A stretch of 64,000 bases of DNA, from positions 2,790,001-2,854,000 of the forward strand of contig NZ_CP048114.1 in NCBI RefSeq assembly GCF_010093025.1, in the 5' to 3' direction. Source of the DNA: Edaphobacter sp. 12200R-103 (lineage in GTDB: Bacteria; Acidobacteriota; Terriglobia; Terriglobales; Acidobacteriaceae). Positions within the stretch are counted from its first letter, which is position 1; every line of letters begins with the position of its first letter. The notes under the pieces were generated by a model. The model had not been told where the DNA came from and made no database searches. It worked only from the letters and a program-made list of their open reading frames with translations. The translations under genes were made by a program, and so were the position numbers. Positions 17,771 to 26,361 of the stretch are shown piece by piece.

Positions 17771-18107
17771 CTGATCGTTTTGAATGGGAGTTCTCTCGGG
17801 CACCGTCACGAGATCTGACCGCCGGAAGGTTGAGTGGTAACCTGCGGATCTTCGCTCAATTCGCCTTCCCCAAACCGCAGATCCTTCGACTGCGCGGCGT
17901 CGCCGCTCCGCTCAGGATGACACCTGTAGAAGAGATCTAGAAAGCGGGATATTCAATGAAATGAGATATTAAGAACGTACTGGCCCGTCCACCAGCCGTG
18001 CCATCCTGAGCGAAGCGCAGCGAAGTCGAAGGATCTGCGGTTCCACCGGCCGGTTAACTACCAGCCCAGGAATCAGAGAAACGACGGAACACAGGACCAC
18101 GCTCGAA
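17771..18107. repeat. intergenic region with an inverted pair of dispersed repeats
   Basis: No gene is visible in these 337 bp between convergent lepB and the amidase gene. Two copies of the dispersed element face each other: about 17873-17925 (ACCGCAGATCCTTCGACTGC ... CTCAGGATGACAC) and 17998-18042 (CCATCCTGAGCGAAGCGCAG ... GGATCTGCGGTT). Each is roughly the reverse complement of the other, so transcripts from either side could fold into a long hairpin and may end here. Confidence 0.7.
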
Positions 18108-20372
18108 CTACCGCGATACCTGCGGAGCACTGCTGACCGCCTGCGCCTGTTCCACCGGAATCCTCGCTCCGCTCAGCCCAGCCTCATACTTGGCCACGCC
18201 TTTGTACAGGCTTTCGGCCACCCTCTGCCGATACTCCGGCTGACGGAGCTGCTCGGCATCCCGTGGATTGGTCACAAACGAGATCTCTGCCAGGACCGAA
18301 GGCATATTCGCCCCGATCAGCACCACGAACGGAGCCTTCTTCACGCCGCGATTCCTCAGACCCGCATTGCCATGTGCGAGTCCCGCGAAGAGGCCCTCCT
18401 CAACGTCTGCAGCGAACTCGCGCGACTCATCGATCTTCTCCTTAAGCGCGATCTTCTTCACCAGGTCGCTCAACTGGTAGATCGACTGGTCGCTCACCGC
18501 ATTCTCACGCGCCGCCACCTGCAGCGCGTCCGGCTGCGAAGTGAAGTTCAGGTAGTAGGTCTCAACCCCGCGCGCACTGGCATCACGCGATGAGTTCGCA
18601 TGAATCGACAGAAACAGGTCAGCCTGCGACTTGTTGGCGATGGCCGTCCTCGTCTCCAGCGGGATAAAGGTATCGTCCGAGCGCGTGTAGATAATCTCCG
18701 CACCCAGGCGCTCGTGCAGCAGCCTGCCCAGGCGAAGCGCCACATCCAGCACCACGTCCTTCTCCTCCAGGCCATCCACGCCAATCGTTCCGGAGTCGTG
18801 TCCGCCGTGCCCTGCGTCGATCACGATCCTTCCGATCTTCAGTCCCAGAGCCCGAACCAGGGAGGTCTGCCCGTCCGCCGTCGGGACTGCCGCCCGCGCC
18901 GGAGCCGCCTCTGCCGTCTGGGTTCTGCTGCGGCGCGATGCGCGCGATCCGGCAGGGTTCCCCGCCTTCGATGGAACGACCGCAATCGGCTTCGACGTTG
19001 GAACCTTTGTCGCCTCCTGCCTGCCGGGTTGCTGGCTCAGGTCCGCAACATCGGCCGTCGCGGCTGCGCTGCTGGTCGCCACCGAATCCGGAACCGGATG
19101 CCTTGAGGTAGCCACCTGCTCCCGCTCCGTTCTGGGAGCAGGAACACGGGATGCTGTCTCCTTCTTCTGCGGACCTGCCGCCGGCACAGGCGTCTGCGTG
19201 CCTGCCACCTGCGACCGCACATTGCTGCCATGGATATCGATGATCAGGCGATAAGGATTCGGCAGCAGGAACGCCGAGTACTCCGTCACGTCGTTTACAT
19301 CCAGCACCACGCGAGTAATATCGTTCGAAAACTGTGCCGCTCGGACCTGCTTCAGGAATCCGTCATCGGTCACCGTAAACGTCTTGCCTGCCAGCGACTG
19401 CGCCAGCCGTGTACCGTGCAGGTCAAAGTAGATGCGGTCCGGATTCGGAACCCGCGCCGCCTCGTAGGTAACATCGTCGCCCAGATCAATGGCCACGCGC
19501 GTGTAGTTCGGGGTCGACCAATGCCGGATGCCAGTCACCTGCGCCAGTCCGCCGCCATGCCTCTCTATCGCCGCCACGTGGGAGATCGCGGGCTGCGGGC
19601 TCGCCGCCTCCGCGGGTTGCGCTGTGTTCGGCACCGTCGTGGCAGGCTGTACTGATCTCCGGCGAGACGCTGCCGCGACTGCGGCCCCCGTCGTCGGCAT
19701 AGGAGCGAACGAGGACGGATCGTCTACAGCCGCCGCAGAGTTGGCCTTCGTCGCGGCTCGAGTTGTGCTCTTCGTCTGGAGTGTCTGCCGTGAGGACTTC
19801 GTGGCCGCCGTGCTTCGATCCAGCGAAGCGAGCGCGGCCTTCGCCTCGTCCACACGTGAGTTGCCCGGATACAGGTTTACAAACAGCTGATACTTCTCCC
19901 GCGCTGTCGCCTCATCGCGCAGGTCGTTTTCGTAGATCTGTCCCTCAGCCAGCAGGGCGCCCATGCGGAACGAACTGCCGGGATATTGCTTCCGCAGAAA
20001 TTCGTACTGACCGACAGCATCCTTCAGGCTCTTCTGATCCTTCAGGTCTCGGCCCTGCGCGGCCAGCAGCTCGGCCACAGAATTGACCGACGCGGCAGCA
20101 TACCTGCTTCCCGGATCGTCATGGTAGATCGTCCGGAAGAGGTCCAGCGTCCGCTGATAATCCTCACGCGTGCGTTCTCGGGCAGGCTTCGCTTCCAGGG
20201 CCTCCCGGCTCTGTGTCGCCTTCTCCCAGGGAGACAACACGACCGCGCGCCTGGCTCCCGAGGTCGTCTTCGTTCTCGACGTGAAACCGCCGGCAACGGC
20301 TGTACAACTCAACCCAGCCGCACAAACGGCACACCAGAACCCGACCTTACGCACTTTGCTGCACACAGACAT
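18108..20372 (-). CDS. AMIN-domain N-acetylmuramoyl-L-alanine amidase with TPR region
   Basis: A 754-residue periplasmic cell-wall hydrolase. A signal peptide (1-28) is followed by TPR-like helices (about 55-185), a Ser/Thr/Ala linker, an AMIN domain (about 275-385: IRHWSTPNYTRVAIDL, DRIYFDLHGTRL), a second low-complexity linker (385-510) and a C-terminal Amidase_3 domain (about 520-735). The zinc-ligand motifs are visible: VIDAGHGGHDSGT, then LEEKDV, IHANS and a LAEISFVTN Glu. It cleaves the amide between MurNAc and the stem peptide. The TPR addition makes it longer than E. coli AmiC (417). Transcribed alone. Confidence 0.92.
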   Translation of the reverse strand: MSVCSKVRKVGFWCAVCAAGLSCTAVAGGFTSRTKTTSGARRAVVLSPWEKATQSREALEAKPARERTREDYQRTLDLFRTIYHDDPGSRYAAASVNSVAELLAAQGRDLKDQKSLKDAVGQYEFLRKQYPGSSFRMGALLAEGQIYENDLRDEATAREKYQLFVNLYPGNSRVDEAKAALASLDRSTAATKSSRQTLQTKSTTRAATKANSAAAVDDPSSFAPMPTTGAAVAAASRRRSVQPATTVPNTAQPAEAASPQPAISHVAAIERHGGGLAQVTGIRHWSTPNYTRVAIDLGDDVTYEAARVPNPDRIYFDLHGTRLAQSLAGKTFTVTDDGFLKQVRAAQFSNDITRVVLDVNDVTEYSAFLLPNPYRLIIDIHGSNVRSQVAGTQTPVPAAGPQKKETASRVPAPRTEREQVATSRHPVPDSVATSSAAATADVADLSQQPGRQEATKVPTSKPIAVVPSKAGNPAGSRASRRSRTQTAEAAPARAAVPTADGQTSLVRALGLKIGRIVIDAGHGGHDSGTIGVDGLEEKDVVLDVALRLGRLLHERLGAEIIYTRSDDTFIPLETRTAIANKSQADLFLSIHANSSRDASARGVETYYLNFTSQPDALQVAARENAVSDQSIYQLSDLVKKIALKEKIDESREFAADVEEGLFAGLAHGNAGLRNRGVKKAPFVVLIGANMPSVLAEISFVTNPRDAEQLRQPEYRQRVAESLYKGVAKYEAGLSGARIPVEQAQAVSSAPQVSR

Positions 20373-20531
20373 CGCAGCTTCAGTTTAAGAGGCTCATCCG
20401 CTTGCCCTTACGGTGAAAACTCGCGCAGGTACTCCCCGCGATACCCCCGAAAAAAACTTCAATAAAGATTCTTCCTCTCGTATCCCACTGCGGTGTTTCA
20501 TCATCCTGAGCAATCGACACTTGGATGCCGT

Positions 20532-20678
20532 CATTCTGAGGCGAACGGGGTCCCCGGCGAGCTTGCTCGCTGGGGCAGAAAGCCGAAGAATCCCTGTATT
20601 TTTGCCTGTGACGTCGACGGTGCTCCGGGCAGAATACAGAGATCCTTCACTGCATTCAGGATGACGAATCCTGAATGC
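20532..20678. repeat. dispersed repeat, copy 2 of the 70 bp type, plus an inverted relative
   Basis: Positions 20532-20601 match 8489-8558 with about three mismatches. An opposite-facing relative follows (about 20628-20667, GGGCAGAATACAGAGATCC ...). It ends in a perfect 11 bp stem-loop: GCATTCAGGAT at 20652-20662 and ATCCTGAATGC at 20668-20678. The 324 bp space between the amidase and the hydrolase gene (20373-20696) holds nothing else that I can see. The stem-loop lies just downstream of the hydrolase stop and may act in termination. Confidence 0.75.
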
Positions 20679-20696
20679 TCCCGAATGCAAAGCGTC

Positions 20697-21746
20697 CTAT
20701 TCGCCGGTGTGTTCCAGCAGAAAACGCAGCAGGGTATGCTCCGCCCAATAGCCGTCATAGTTTGTCGCCTGGTCAGGAGCAGCGAGAAAGGCGCAGTGGC
20801 CGCCATGGGAGGTTTCGAGGAAGGTAATCCGGGGATTGCCGGCGATCCTTTCGCGACTCTCCGGCAACAGCCGGATAAAGGGATCGTCCGCCGCATTCAG
20901 AATCACGGTTGGCACTGCAATGATGTCAAGAACCCGCGCGCTGGCAGCGCGGAAGTAATAGTCGTCCGCTCCGGTGAAACCGGAGTAGAAAGCGGTGATT
21001 CGCTCGTCGAAGTCCCGGATGGAGCGAATCTGATCGGCCCGGCCAGGATCGTAAACATGCGGAAACAGTGCGACCTTGCGCCGAAAACGCGCTACCAGTG
21101 CGCGCAGGAACTTCATCTCGTAGATGCGGTTTTGAGGGGCATGGAGCGCATCGGCGGACGGTGCCAGGTCGATGACCGGCGATACCCCGATGACAGAACG
21201 CAGTGCGCGCGGCGCGGAGGAACCCAGCTCTCCAGCCAGCTTGAGGACCAGATTTCCGCCCATCGAATACCCAATCAGCGCTATCGATTTAAGACCGTAC
21301 AAATCGACAAAGTGCCGCATTACCGCGCCAACATCGCCTGACAGGCCCGAGTGATAGAGCGTCGAGCTGAGCGCCTCCGTCCCGCCGCAGTTGCGCATGT
21401 TCATTCGAATAACGTTGGCCCCGGCCTGCCAAAGCTTGTTGGCATTACCGATCACGTACTGCGAGTTGGAAGAGCCCTCGAGCCCATGGACAATGATCGC
21501 GGTAGGACGTACTGCCCGTACCTCTTCCGGCTGCCAGTGACAGTCGCAGAGCACCTGGCTCCCCATACGACCATCGATTCCGGAAGCTACCTCGACCAGC
21601 ACCGACTCCGCCGGCGGAAGCGAGTTCTGCCGGCGGAGAAAGTTGCCGACGATCGTCTGCAGGTGCCCATTGCGGGCAAAACGCCGCGGCGCAAACTCAA
21701 CCATATGCGCCACATTCTGCGCAATCCGTTCCTTCGTGCTGCTCAC
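20697..21746 (-). CDS. YheT-like alpha/beta hydrolase
   Basis: A 349-residue alpha/beta hydrolase of the YheT/COG0429 family. It opens with the family hallmark FARNGHLQTIVGNF. The oxyanion-side motif is IVHGLEGSSNSQY (residue about 86), and the nucleophile elbow GYSMGGN has Ser161. The acid is D287 or D288 (NAADDPF) and the His is H317 (SHGGHCAFL). Physiological substrate is unknown; relatives are short-chain esterases. It overlaps the DUF72 gene by 4 bp (ATGA), so the two form an operon with DUF72 first. Confidence 0.88.
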   Translation of the reverse strand: MSSTKERIAQNVAHMVEFAPRRFARNGHLQTIVGNFLRRQNSLPPAESVLVEVASGIDGRMGSQVLCDCHWQPEEVRAVRPTAIIVHGLEGSSNSQYVIGNANKLWQAGANVIRMNMRNCGGTEALSSTLYHSGLSGDVGAVMRHFVDLYGLKSIALIGYSMGGNLVLKLAGELGSSAPRALRSVIGVSPVIDLAPSADALHAPQNRIYEMKFLRALVARFRRKVALFPHVYDPGRADQIRSIRDFDERITAFYSGFTGADDYYFRAASARVLDIIAVPTVILNAADDPFIRLLPESRERIAGNPRITFLETSHGGHCAFLAAPDQATNYDGYWAEHTLLRFLLEHTGE

Positions 21747-22543
21747 TGGCGCTTAATCCTCTCGGCAACACCTTTCAAAAAGGCCACCGCATTCAACGCT
21801 CCGGTCGGCTCATCCTCATGCTTGAAGTAAGCAAAGACATCGCGCCCGGCAGCGAGCGCCGTAAACCGCTCGGCGAACCTCGTGATCTCCTCCGTGCTAT
21901 AAGCCCCTGTGCGACGAAGTCGAAAACTGGCAAACCTCTGCGAGGTATGCACCTCCGGGGTCGCAAGCTCGTCGCTTTCAGCGATACAAAGTCCGGCATC
22001 GTGCGCGCGAAGAACGGCGTAAATCTCCTCCGTGAACCAGGACTCATTGCGAAACTCAAACGCAATCGATGGCGCGCTCGCACCATGAAGCGCCGGAGCC
22101 GCAAGAAAACTCTCCAGCCGGCCCGCGTCTGCCTTCAGGTTGGGAGGAAGCTGAAACAATAACAGGCCGAGTTTGCCAGCCTCCCGCACCGGTTCCAGCA
22201 TCGACACGAAAGTGGCCACATCCGACTCACAGTTAGCCAGACGTTTGATATGCGTGATTCTCTGCGGCACCTTGAAGCTGAACCGGAAGAACTCAGGAGT
22301 AGCCGCAAGCCAGCCTTCCAACAGCGTTGCCGAGGGAAGAGCACGAAAGGTGTAATTGACCTCGACGGAGCTGAGCTGTCTGGAATAAAACTCGAGAAAG
22401 CGCTTCGCCGGCGTACCTTCCGGGTAAAATTCAGGCTTCCATGTCGGATAAGCCCAGCCGGAGGTCCCAGCAAAGATTTTCGCGGAGGCCGCGAGCCCTG
22501 CGCTTTCGCTTGTAGTAAACGGGGCTTGTGAAGATCGGGCCAC
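21743..22543 (-). CDS. DUF72 family protein
   Basis: A DUF72 TIM-barrel-like protein. The family opening is KIFAGTSGWAYPTWKPEFYP, followed by SSVEVNYTF, FRFSFKVPQRITHIKRL, LLFQLPPNLKAD, AFEFRNESWF and a C-terminal DVFAYFKHED. Function is not established. No ATG lies between the divergent-facing tRNA-His region and the first conserved residues; the frame is open through the tRNA gene itself. I therefore propose a GTG at 22543 (266 residues, near the usual family length), though no good Shine-Dalgarno sequence supports it. Upstream start codons would put the tRNA gene inside the reading frame. Confidence 0.85.
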   Translation of the reverse strand: MARSSQAPFTTSESAGLAASAKIFAGTSGWAYPTWKPEFYPEGTPAKRFLEFYSRQLSSVEVNYTFRALPSATLLEGWLAATPEFFRFSFKVPQRITHIKRLANCESDVATFVSMLEPVREAGKLGLLLFQLPPNLKADAGRLESFLAAPALHGASAPSIAFEFRNESWFTEEIYAVLRAHDAGLCIAESDELATPEVHTSQRFASFRLRRTGAYSTEEITRFAERFTALAAGRDVFAYFKHEDEPTGALNAVAFLKGVAERIKRQ

Positions 22544-22606
22544 GGCGTCAGAAAGAAGGGCTTGTGATACGGTTACCCCGGAAGACCTTGAAACTGAAGG
22601 GATTTT

Positions 22607-22682
22607 TGGGGCGGCTAGTGGGGTTCGAACCCACGACATCCGCTGCCACAGAGCGGCGTTCTGCCACTGAACTATAGCCGCC
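22607..22682 (-). tRNA. tRNA-His (GTG)
   Basis: This is a complete cloverleaf on the minus strand. The extra 5' G(-1) faces C73, as expected for tRNA-His. The acceptor stem is GCGGCTA/TAGCCGC, the anticodon stem CCGCT/AGCGG has loop CTGTGGC (anticodon GTG), and the T arm contains GGGTTCGAACCC. The 3' CCA is encoded in the genome (complement of 22607-22609). Confidence 0.96.
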
Positions 22683-22752
22683 GTATCGTTATCAATTGTA
22701 GCATTCACTTGTCGAAGACGGAAAAATCCTGCGGTCCGGCCCAATCTTCCCG

Positions 22753-23292
22753 ATGCAACCTCCCCTCCAGCCCGAGATCCTTTCTCCACGCACCCGCCGA
22801 GGTCGCGGTGTCTTCGACGATGAGAACCTCGACATCCTCTCCCACATCCTCGACGACTTCATTCGCATCCCCGGAACCTCCATCCGCTTCGGCCTTGACG
22901 GAATCGTCGGCCTGGTTCCCGGCATCGGAGACATCCTCGGCGGCATTGCCTCCTGCTTTATCATCTTCGCCGCCTGGATGCGTGGTGTTCCCTATGTCGT
23001 CCTCACCCGCATGGTGGCGAACGTCGTGATCGAGGTGATCGTCGGCGCGATCCCGCTCCTCGGCGACGCCTTCGATATCGCATGGCGCGCCAACCGCCGC
23101 AACTACGCCCTGCTGACCGGAAGCCTCTACGCTCCGCGCAAGCAAACCATCCAGAGTTGGATCTTCCTTATCGTCCTCTTCGCCATCATGGCTCTACTCA
23201 TGCTCATCCCGATGGTCCTGCTGGCATGGCTCGCAAACGGTCTTATGCACGCGCTCTTCGGCGTCAACGTTCACTTCCCGACCTTGTTTTAG
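22753..23292 (+). CDS. DUF4112 membrane protein
   Basis: A 179-residue protein with the DUF4112 signature: FIRIPGTSIRFGLDGIVGLVPGIGDILGG at residues 35-65, leading into a first membrane helix, then NVVIEVIVGAIPLLGDAFDIAWRANRRN. A long C-terminal hydrophobic region (135-165) completes it. It is probably an inner-membrane protein with two or three helices. Function unknown. It lies between tRNA-His and tRNA-Pro. Confidence 0.85.
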   Translation: MQPPLQPEILSPRTRRGRGVFDDENLDILSHILDDFIRIPGTSIRFGLDGIVGLVPGIGDILGGIASCFIIFAAWMRGVPYVVLTRMVANVVIEVIVGAIPLLGDAFDIAWRANRRNYALLTGSLYAPRKQTIQSWIFLIVLFAIMALLMLIPMVLLAWLANGLMHALFGVNVHFPTLF

Positions 23293-23359
23293 CGGCGGCC
23301 TACAGGTCCGGCTTTAATTGCGACAGCGATAGAACGGGTGGGTTAGACTAAGAGTCAGT

Positions 23360-23436
23360 CGGGGCGTAGCGCAGTCTGGTAGCGCATCTGCTTTGGGAGC
23401 AGAGGGTCGGGGGTTCGAATCCCTCCGCCCCGACCA
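23360..23436 (+). tRNA. tRNA-Pro (TGG)
   Basis: A complete 77-nt cloverleaf. The acceptor stem is CGGGGCG/CGCCCCG with A73 and an encoded CCA. The anticodon stem TCTGC/GCAGA encloses loop TTTGGGA (anticodon TGG). The T arm has GGGTTCGAATCCC. Confidence 0.96.
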
Positions 23437-23452
23437 TCGGACTTTTTCCCTG

Positions 23453-24151
23453 TCAATATTCGAGCTTCGGGTACCAGGTAGAGCCGCGTCCCCCAGGCGT
23501 GAGGTCGAGGATCGTCCATAAAGGATCGAGGTCCGGGGCGCCACGCGGATCCTGATCGGGGTCGGCCATCTCCCCACTCATCTCTCCACTCCAGAAATGA
23601 CGAATGGCTCCATCGCGTCGAGTGAAGACGGAGAGGCCAGGGACATCGCCATCGTCGGCGCTGACATAGGAGCGTGTGTAGTCGCCTTTGGCATCGGAGT
23701 AAATCTGCAGGTTCTGCCAGCCGCGTTCTCTCTTGAAGTCGAGAAGACGTTCGATGGGCGAACGCGCGGTGACCGCGACAGCGACACGCTCGCGCAGGTT
23801 TCTGGCCGTTCCATCCCATGACGTGAGCATGGCGGTACACATGGGACACGCCCTCTCGCGTTGCGGCCCGAACATCATGCTGTAGAGCACGAGCGTATCC
23901 TTGTCGCCGAACAGCTGCGAGAGGCGAACCACGCCATTGGCGCCTTCAAAAGCATAGTCTTCGGGAATTTTGCCACCGGACGGAAGGGATCGGCGCAATG
24001 CCGCCACCTGCTCATTCTTGCGCCGAAGCTCGATCTCCTCGGAAAGAAGGCGGTTGCGAGCCTGGCGATATTCCGAAGTCTCATTTGGAAAATGTGCTTT
24101 GTTTCTGGCAGCCAACTCCGCCGCGGGAGTGAGGCTCGTGCTATCGGCCAT
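23453..24151 (-). CDS. DUF899 thioredoxin-like protein
   Basis: A 232-residue DUF899 protein. It begins with a helix (LAARNKAHFPNETSEYRQAR), then a thioredoxin-like fold in which MMFGPQRERACPMCTAML carries a CPMC motif near residue 100. The characteristic C-terminal DPLWTILDLTPGGRG ends the family domain. Members are predicted thioredoxin-fold proteins of unknown role. It sits convergent to tRNA-Pro and upstream of VOC-family genes, a common companion set. Confidence 0.9.
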   Translation of the reverse strand: MADSTSLTPAAELAARNKAHFPNETSEYRQARNRLLSEEIELRRKNEQVAALRRSLPSGGKIPEDYAFEGANGVVRLSQLFGDKDTLVLYSMMFGPQRERACPMCTAMLTSWDGTARNLRERVAVAVTARSPIERLLDFKRERGWQNLQIYSDAKGDYTRSYVSADDGDVPGLSVFTRRDGAIRHFWSGEMSGEMADPDQDPRGAPDLDPLWTILDLTPGGRGSTWYPKLEY

Positions 24152-24233
24152 TCAGTACTCCTTGTCGAAAGGGTCGTAAGGTGAGTATTAAAAACGCAGG
24201 CGCTGGCTGTCACAACGCCCGCGGCTAAGGAAC

Positions 24234-24722
24234 TTATGGCTTGCCGGCGCGCGCGGCCTCGATCGCTGCGATATCGATCTTCCGCATCGTCATCATTGCA
24301 TTCATCGCGCGCTTGGCCGCTGCGCGGTCCGGATCCTGCGTCGCGGCAAGTAACGCACGCGGGGTGATCTGCCACGAAAAGCCCCAGCGATCCTTGCACC
24401 AGCCGCACATGCTCTCCTGGCCTCCATTGCCGACGATGGCATTCCACAGGCGGTCAGTCTCTGCCTGGTCCTCGGTGAGGATGATGAAGCTCACCGCTTC
24501 ATTGGGGACGAACGTGGGACCGCCGTTGAGGCCAAGGAAATCACGGCCGCAGACCGTGAACTCAACGATAAGTTCCTGGCCTTCGGGGCCTGACGGCGTA
24601 TCCGTGGGGGAAGCGCTGGTCTTGCCCACGCGGCTGTCGGGGAATGTGGCTGCATAAAACTCCGCAGCCTCACGGGCTTTCCCATGGTCGAACCACAGGC
24701 AGGTCACCATCTTTTCGGACAT
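24234..24722 (-). CDS. VOC family protein (PhnB-like)
   Basis: A 162-residue VOC-fold protein of the PhnB/3-demethylubiquinone-like group. Markers are [51 protein letters not shown] and [20 protein letters not shown], followed by the family tail [16 protein letters not shown]. The fold is secure but the reaction is not; many members have no assigned substrate. It is on the same strand as the next VOC gene and DUF899. Confidence 0.88.
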   Translation of the reverse strand: MSEKMVTCLWFDHGKAREAAEFYAATFPDSRVGKTSASPTDTPSGPEGQELIVEFTVCGRDFLGLNGGPTFVPNEAVSFIILTEDQAETDRLWNAIVGNGGQESMCGWCKDRWGFSWQITPRALLAATQDPDRAAAKRAMNAMMTMRKIDIAAIEAARAGKP

Positions 24723-24772
24723 ATCACTCTCCTCTCACTTTTGAGCTTCGTCGGATATCAGGTACATCGCTG

Positions 24773-25552
24773 TTACGATTTTGGTCCCTGCATCAAGGCA
24801 AAATGGCCGTCCTGATCGTCGGTTGCCTGCAGAATGCGCGAGCCTCCGGGAACATCCATGGGAGGCAGCACTATTTTGCCGCCCGCATCAGTCACACGCT
24901 TCTGCGCAGCTTCAATATCATCCACGATGAAATAGAACTGCCAGTGCGGCGGAATACCTTCGGGCATACCGGGACCTTTACTGTTCATCATTCCGCCGGT
25001 GTAAAGGGGCTTATCGGTGCGGAAGGTCTGGTAGATGCCCATGGCTCCCATGTCGTGTGCGTGATCTTTCTGCCAGCCATAATGCCCGGAGTAGTAATCG
25101 AAGGCCTTCGCCGCATCCTCGACGAGTAATTCGTGCCAGCCAACGTTGCCCTCAGCCATTTGATCCAGACGCGGCGGAGCCTCCTGTTTTGCAGGCTCAA
25201 AGAGCAGGTACTTCGCTTTTTGCGGGTCCAGCACAATAGCAAAACGGCCGACTCCGGGGATGTCTTGAGCAGGTTTCACAATGGTTCCCCCATCGGCCGT
25301 TACAGCTTTCAGCTCTTCGTCGAGTTTTGCTGTATGGATGTGTCCCATCCACTCAGGCGGAAGTTCGGATGCACCGGCGCCCGCCCAGGTCATCATGCCG
25401 CCCACATCTTTACCGTCCTTGCCGAAGATCATGTACCGCATTCCCGGCATTCCCGAATCGCGGATGTTCCAACCCACCACTTTGCGATAGAACGCTACCG
25501 CCTTGTCCATGTCATTGGTGACAAGCTCGTACCAGATAAATCCGTCTGCCAT
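24773..25552 (-). CDS. two-domain VOC (glyoxalase-like) protein
   Basis: A 259-residue protein made of two VOC domains. Residues 1-120 start with FIWYELVTNDMDKAVAFYRKV; residues 130-255 start with VGWHELLVEDAAKAFDYYSGHYGW. Both halves keep the D/E and H patterns of this group (for example PPHWQFYFIVDDIEAA). The likely role is metal-dependent chemistry on a small toxic molecule or ring compound, unspecified. I chose the ATG at 25552 because GGAAGG lies 6 bp upstream; longer in-frame starts run into the divergent promoter. It is divergent from a TetR gene. Confidence 0.88.
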   Translation of the reverse strand: MADGFIWYELVTNDMDKAVAFYRKVVGWNIRDSGMPGMRYMIFGKDGKDVGGMMTWAGAGASELPPEWMGHIHTAKLDEELKAVTADGGTIVKPAQDIPGVGRFAIVLDPQKAKYLLFEPAKQEAPPRLDQMAEGNVGWHELLVEDAAKAFDYYSGHYGWQKDHAHDMGAMGIYQTFRTDKPLYTGGMMNSKGPGMPEGIPPHWQFYFIVDDIEAAQKRVTDAGGKIVLPPMDVPGGSRILQATDDQDGHFALMQGPKS

Positions 25553-25617
25553 GTCGCACCTTCCGTTGATGATTGTCTTTTCAAGTGAACACCGTCCACA
25601 TACGCTATCACTCAAAA

Positions 25618-25632
25618 GTGGATGCTGTCCAC
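25618..25632. promoter_or_regulatory. candidate TetR operator between divergent genes
   Basis: GTGGA (25618-25622) and TCCAC (25628-25632) form a 15 bp palindrome with a 5 bp spacer. It lies 39 bp upstream of the tetR start and 65 bp upstream of the two-domain VOC gene. A second GTCCACA is found at about 25594. The symmetry and position suit a TetR-family operator controlling both genes. Confidence 0.45.
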
Positions 25633-25671
25633 AAATGCCCTCTCCGCGATACACTCTTTTTTGAATAAATC

Positions 25672-26313
25672 ATGAAAAAGAGAGGCTCCACTCAAAAGCG
25701 AACGACCTTCCGGCATGGCGACCTGCGCAATGCGCTTGTAACCGCCGGCCTTGAGATGGCGCGGAGCGGAGGGCCCGATGCCGTGATTCTTCGTGAAGCG
25801 ACCCGCCGGGCAGGTGTCTCTCCCAATGCGGCTTACAGACACTTTGCCGGTCAGGCTGAATTGTTGGATGCAGTACGCTCAGCATGTCTGTCTCGGGTCG
25901 CCGCAGCTATTGAAGATGAGATGAGGAAGTGCCGCCCAGGCCGCGATCCACAGGCCTTTGCGAGGAAAAGTTTGCGCGCCGTCGGAATGGGCTACCTCGG
26001 GTTTGCCATGAGAGAGCCGGGAATGTTTCGCACGGCTTTTTCGGTTCCTCCGCCGGTTGATTCTCCCGATCCGGCAAATACAGCTTCCATGGGACTTAAT
26101 GCGTTTCAGCTGCTTTCACTCGCTCTGGACCGCATGCTGGAGAGCGGCCTGCTCAGCAAAAAGACCCGCCAGAATGCGGAGTATCTCGCGTGGTCGACGG
26201 TTCATGGATTGGCGCTTCTGGTGCTTGAGGGGCCACTCCATGCCATGCCGCACGAGACGGTTCTGGCTTTGGGTGAACGACTGGTGGTCATGGTGGAACG
26301 AGGTCTCAGCTAA
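25672..26313 (+). CDS. TetR/AcrR family transcriptional regulator
   Basis: A 213-residue TetR regulator. The N-terminal helix-turn-helix spans residues 10-60 (GDLRNALVTAGLEMARSGGP, REATRRAGVSPNAAYRHFAGQAELL). The C-terminal ligand-binding domain (80-205) resembles the WHG/TetR_C_33 type (GMGYLGFAMREPGMFRTAF, LAWSTVHGLALLVLEGPL). It probably represses itself and the divergent VOC genes through the palindrome between them. A downstream luciferase-like oxidoreductase on the same strand may belong to the regulon. Ligand unknown. Confidence 0.9.
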   Translation: MKKRGSTQKRTTFRHGDLRNALVTAGLEMARSGGPDAVILREATRRAGVSPNAAYRHFAGQAELLDAVRSACLSRVAAAIEDEMRKCRPGRDPQAFARKSLRAVGMGYLGFAMREPGMFRTAFSVPPPVDSPDPANTASMGLNAFQLLSLALDRMLESGLLSKKTRQNAEYLAWSTVHGLALLVLEGPLHAMPHETVLALGERLVVMVERGLS

Positions 26314-26361
26314 GTCTTCAGCAGCAGGCAATATTCTGCAGCCAGCTCTAGACTGATTAGT

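Noticed and set aside
22544..22789. N-terminal extension of the DUF72 protein
   Set aside because: It would run through the tRNA-His gene; the added residues are not part of the family.
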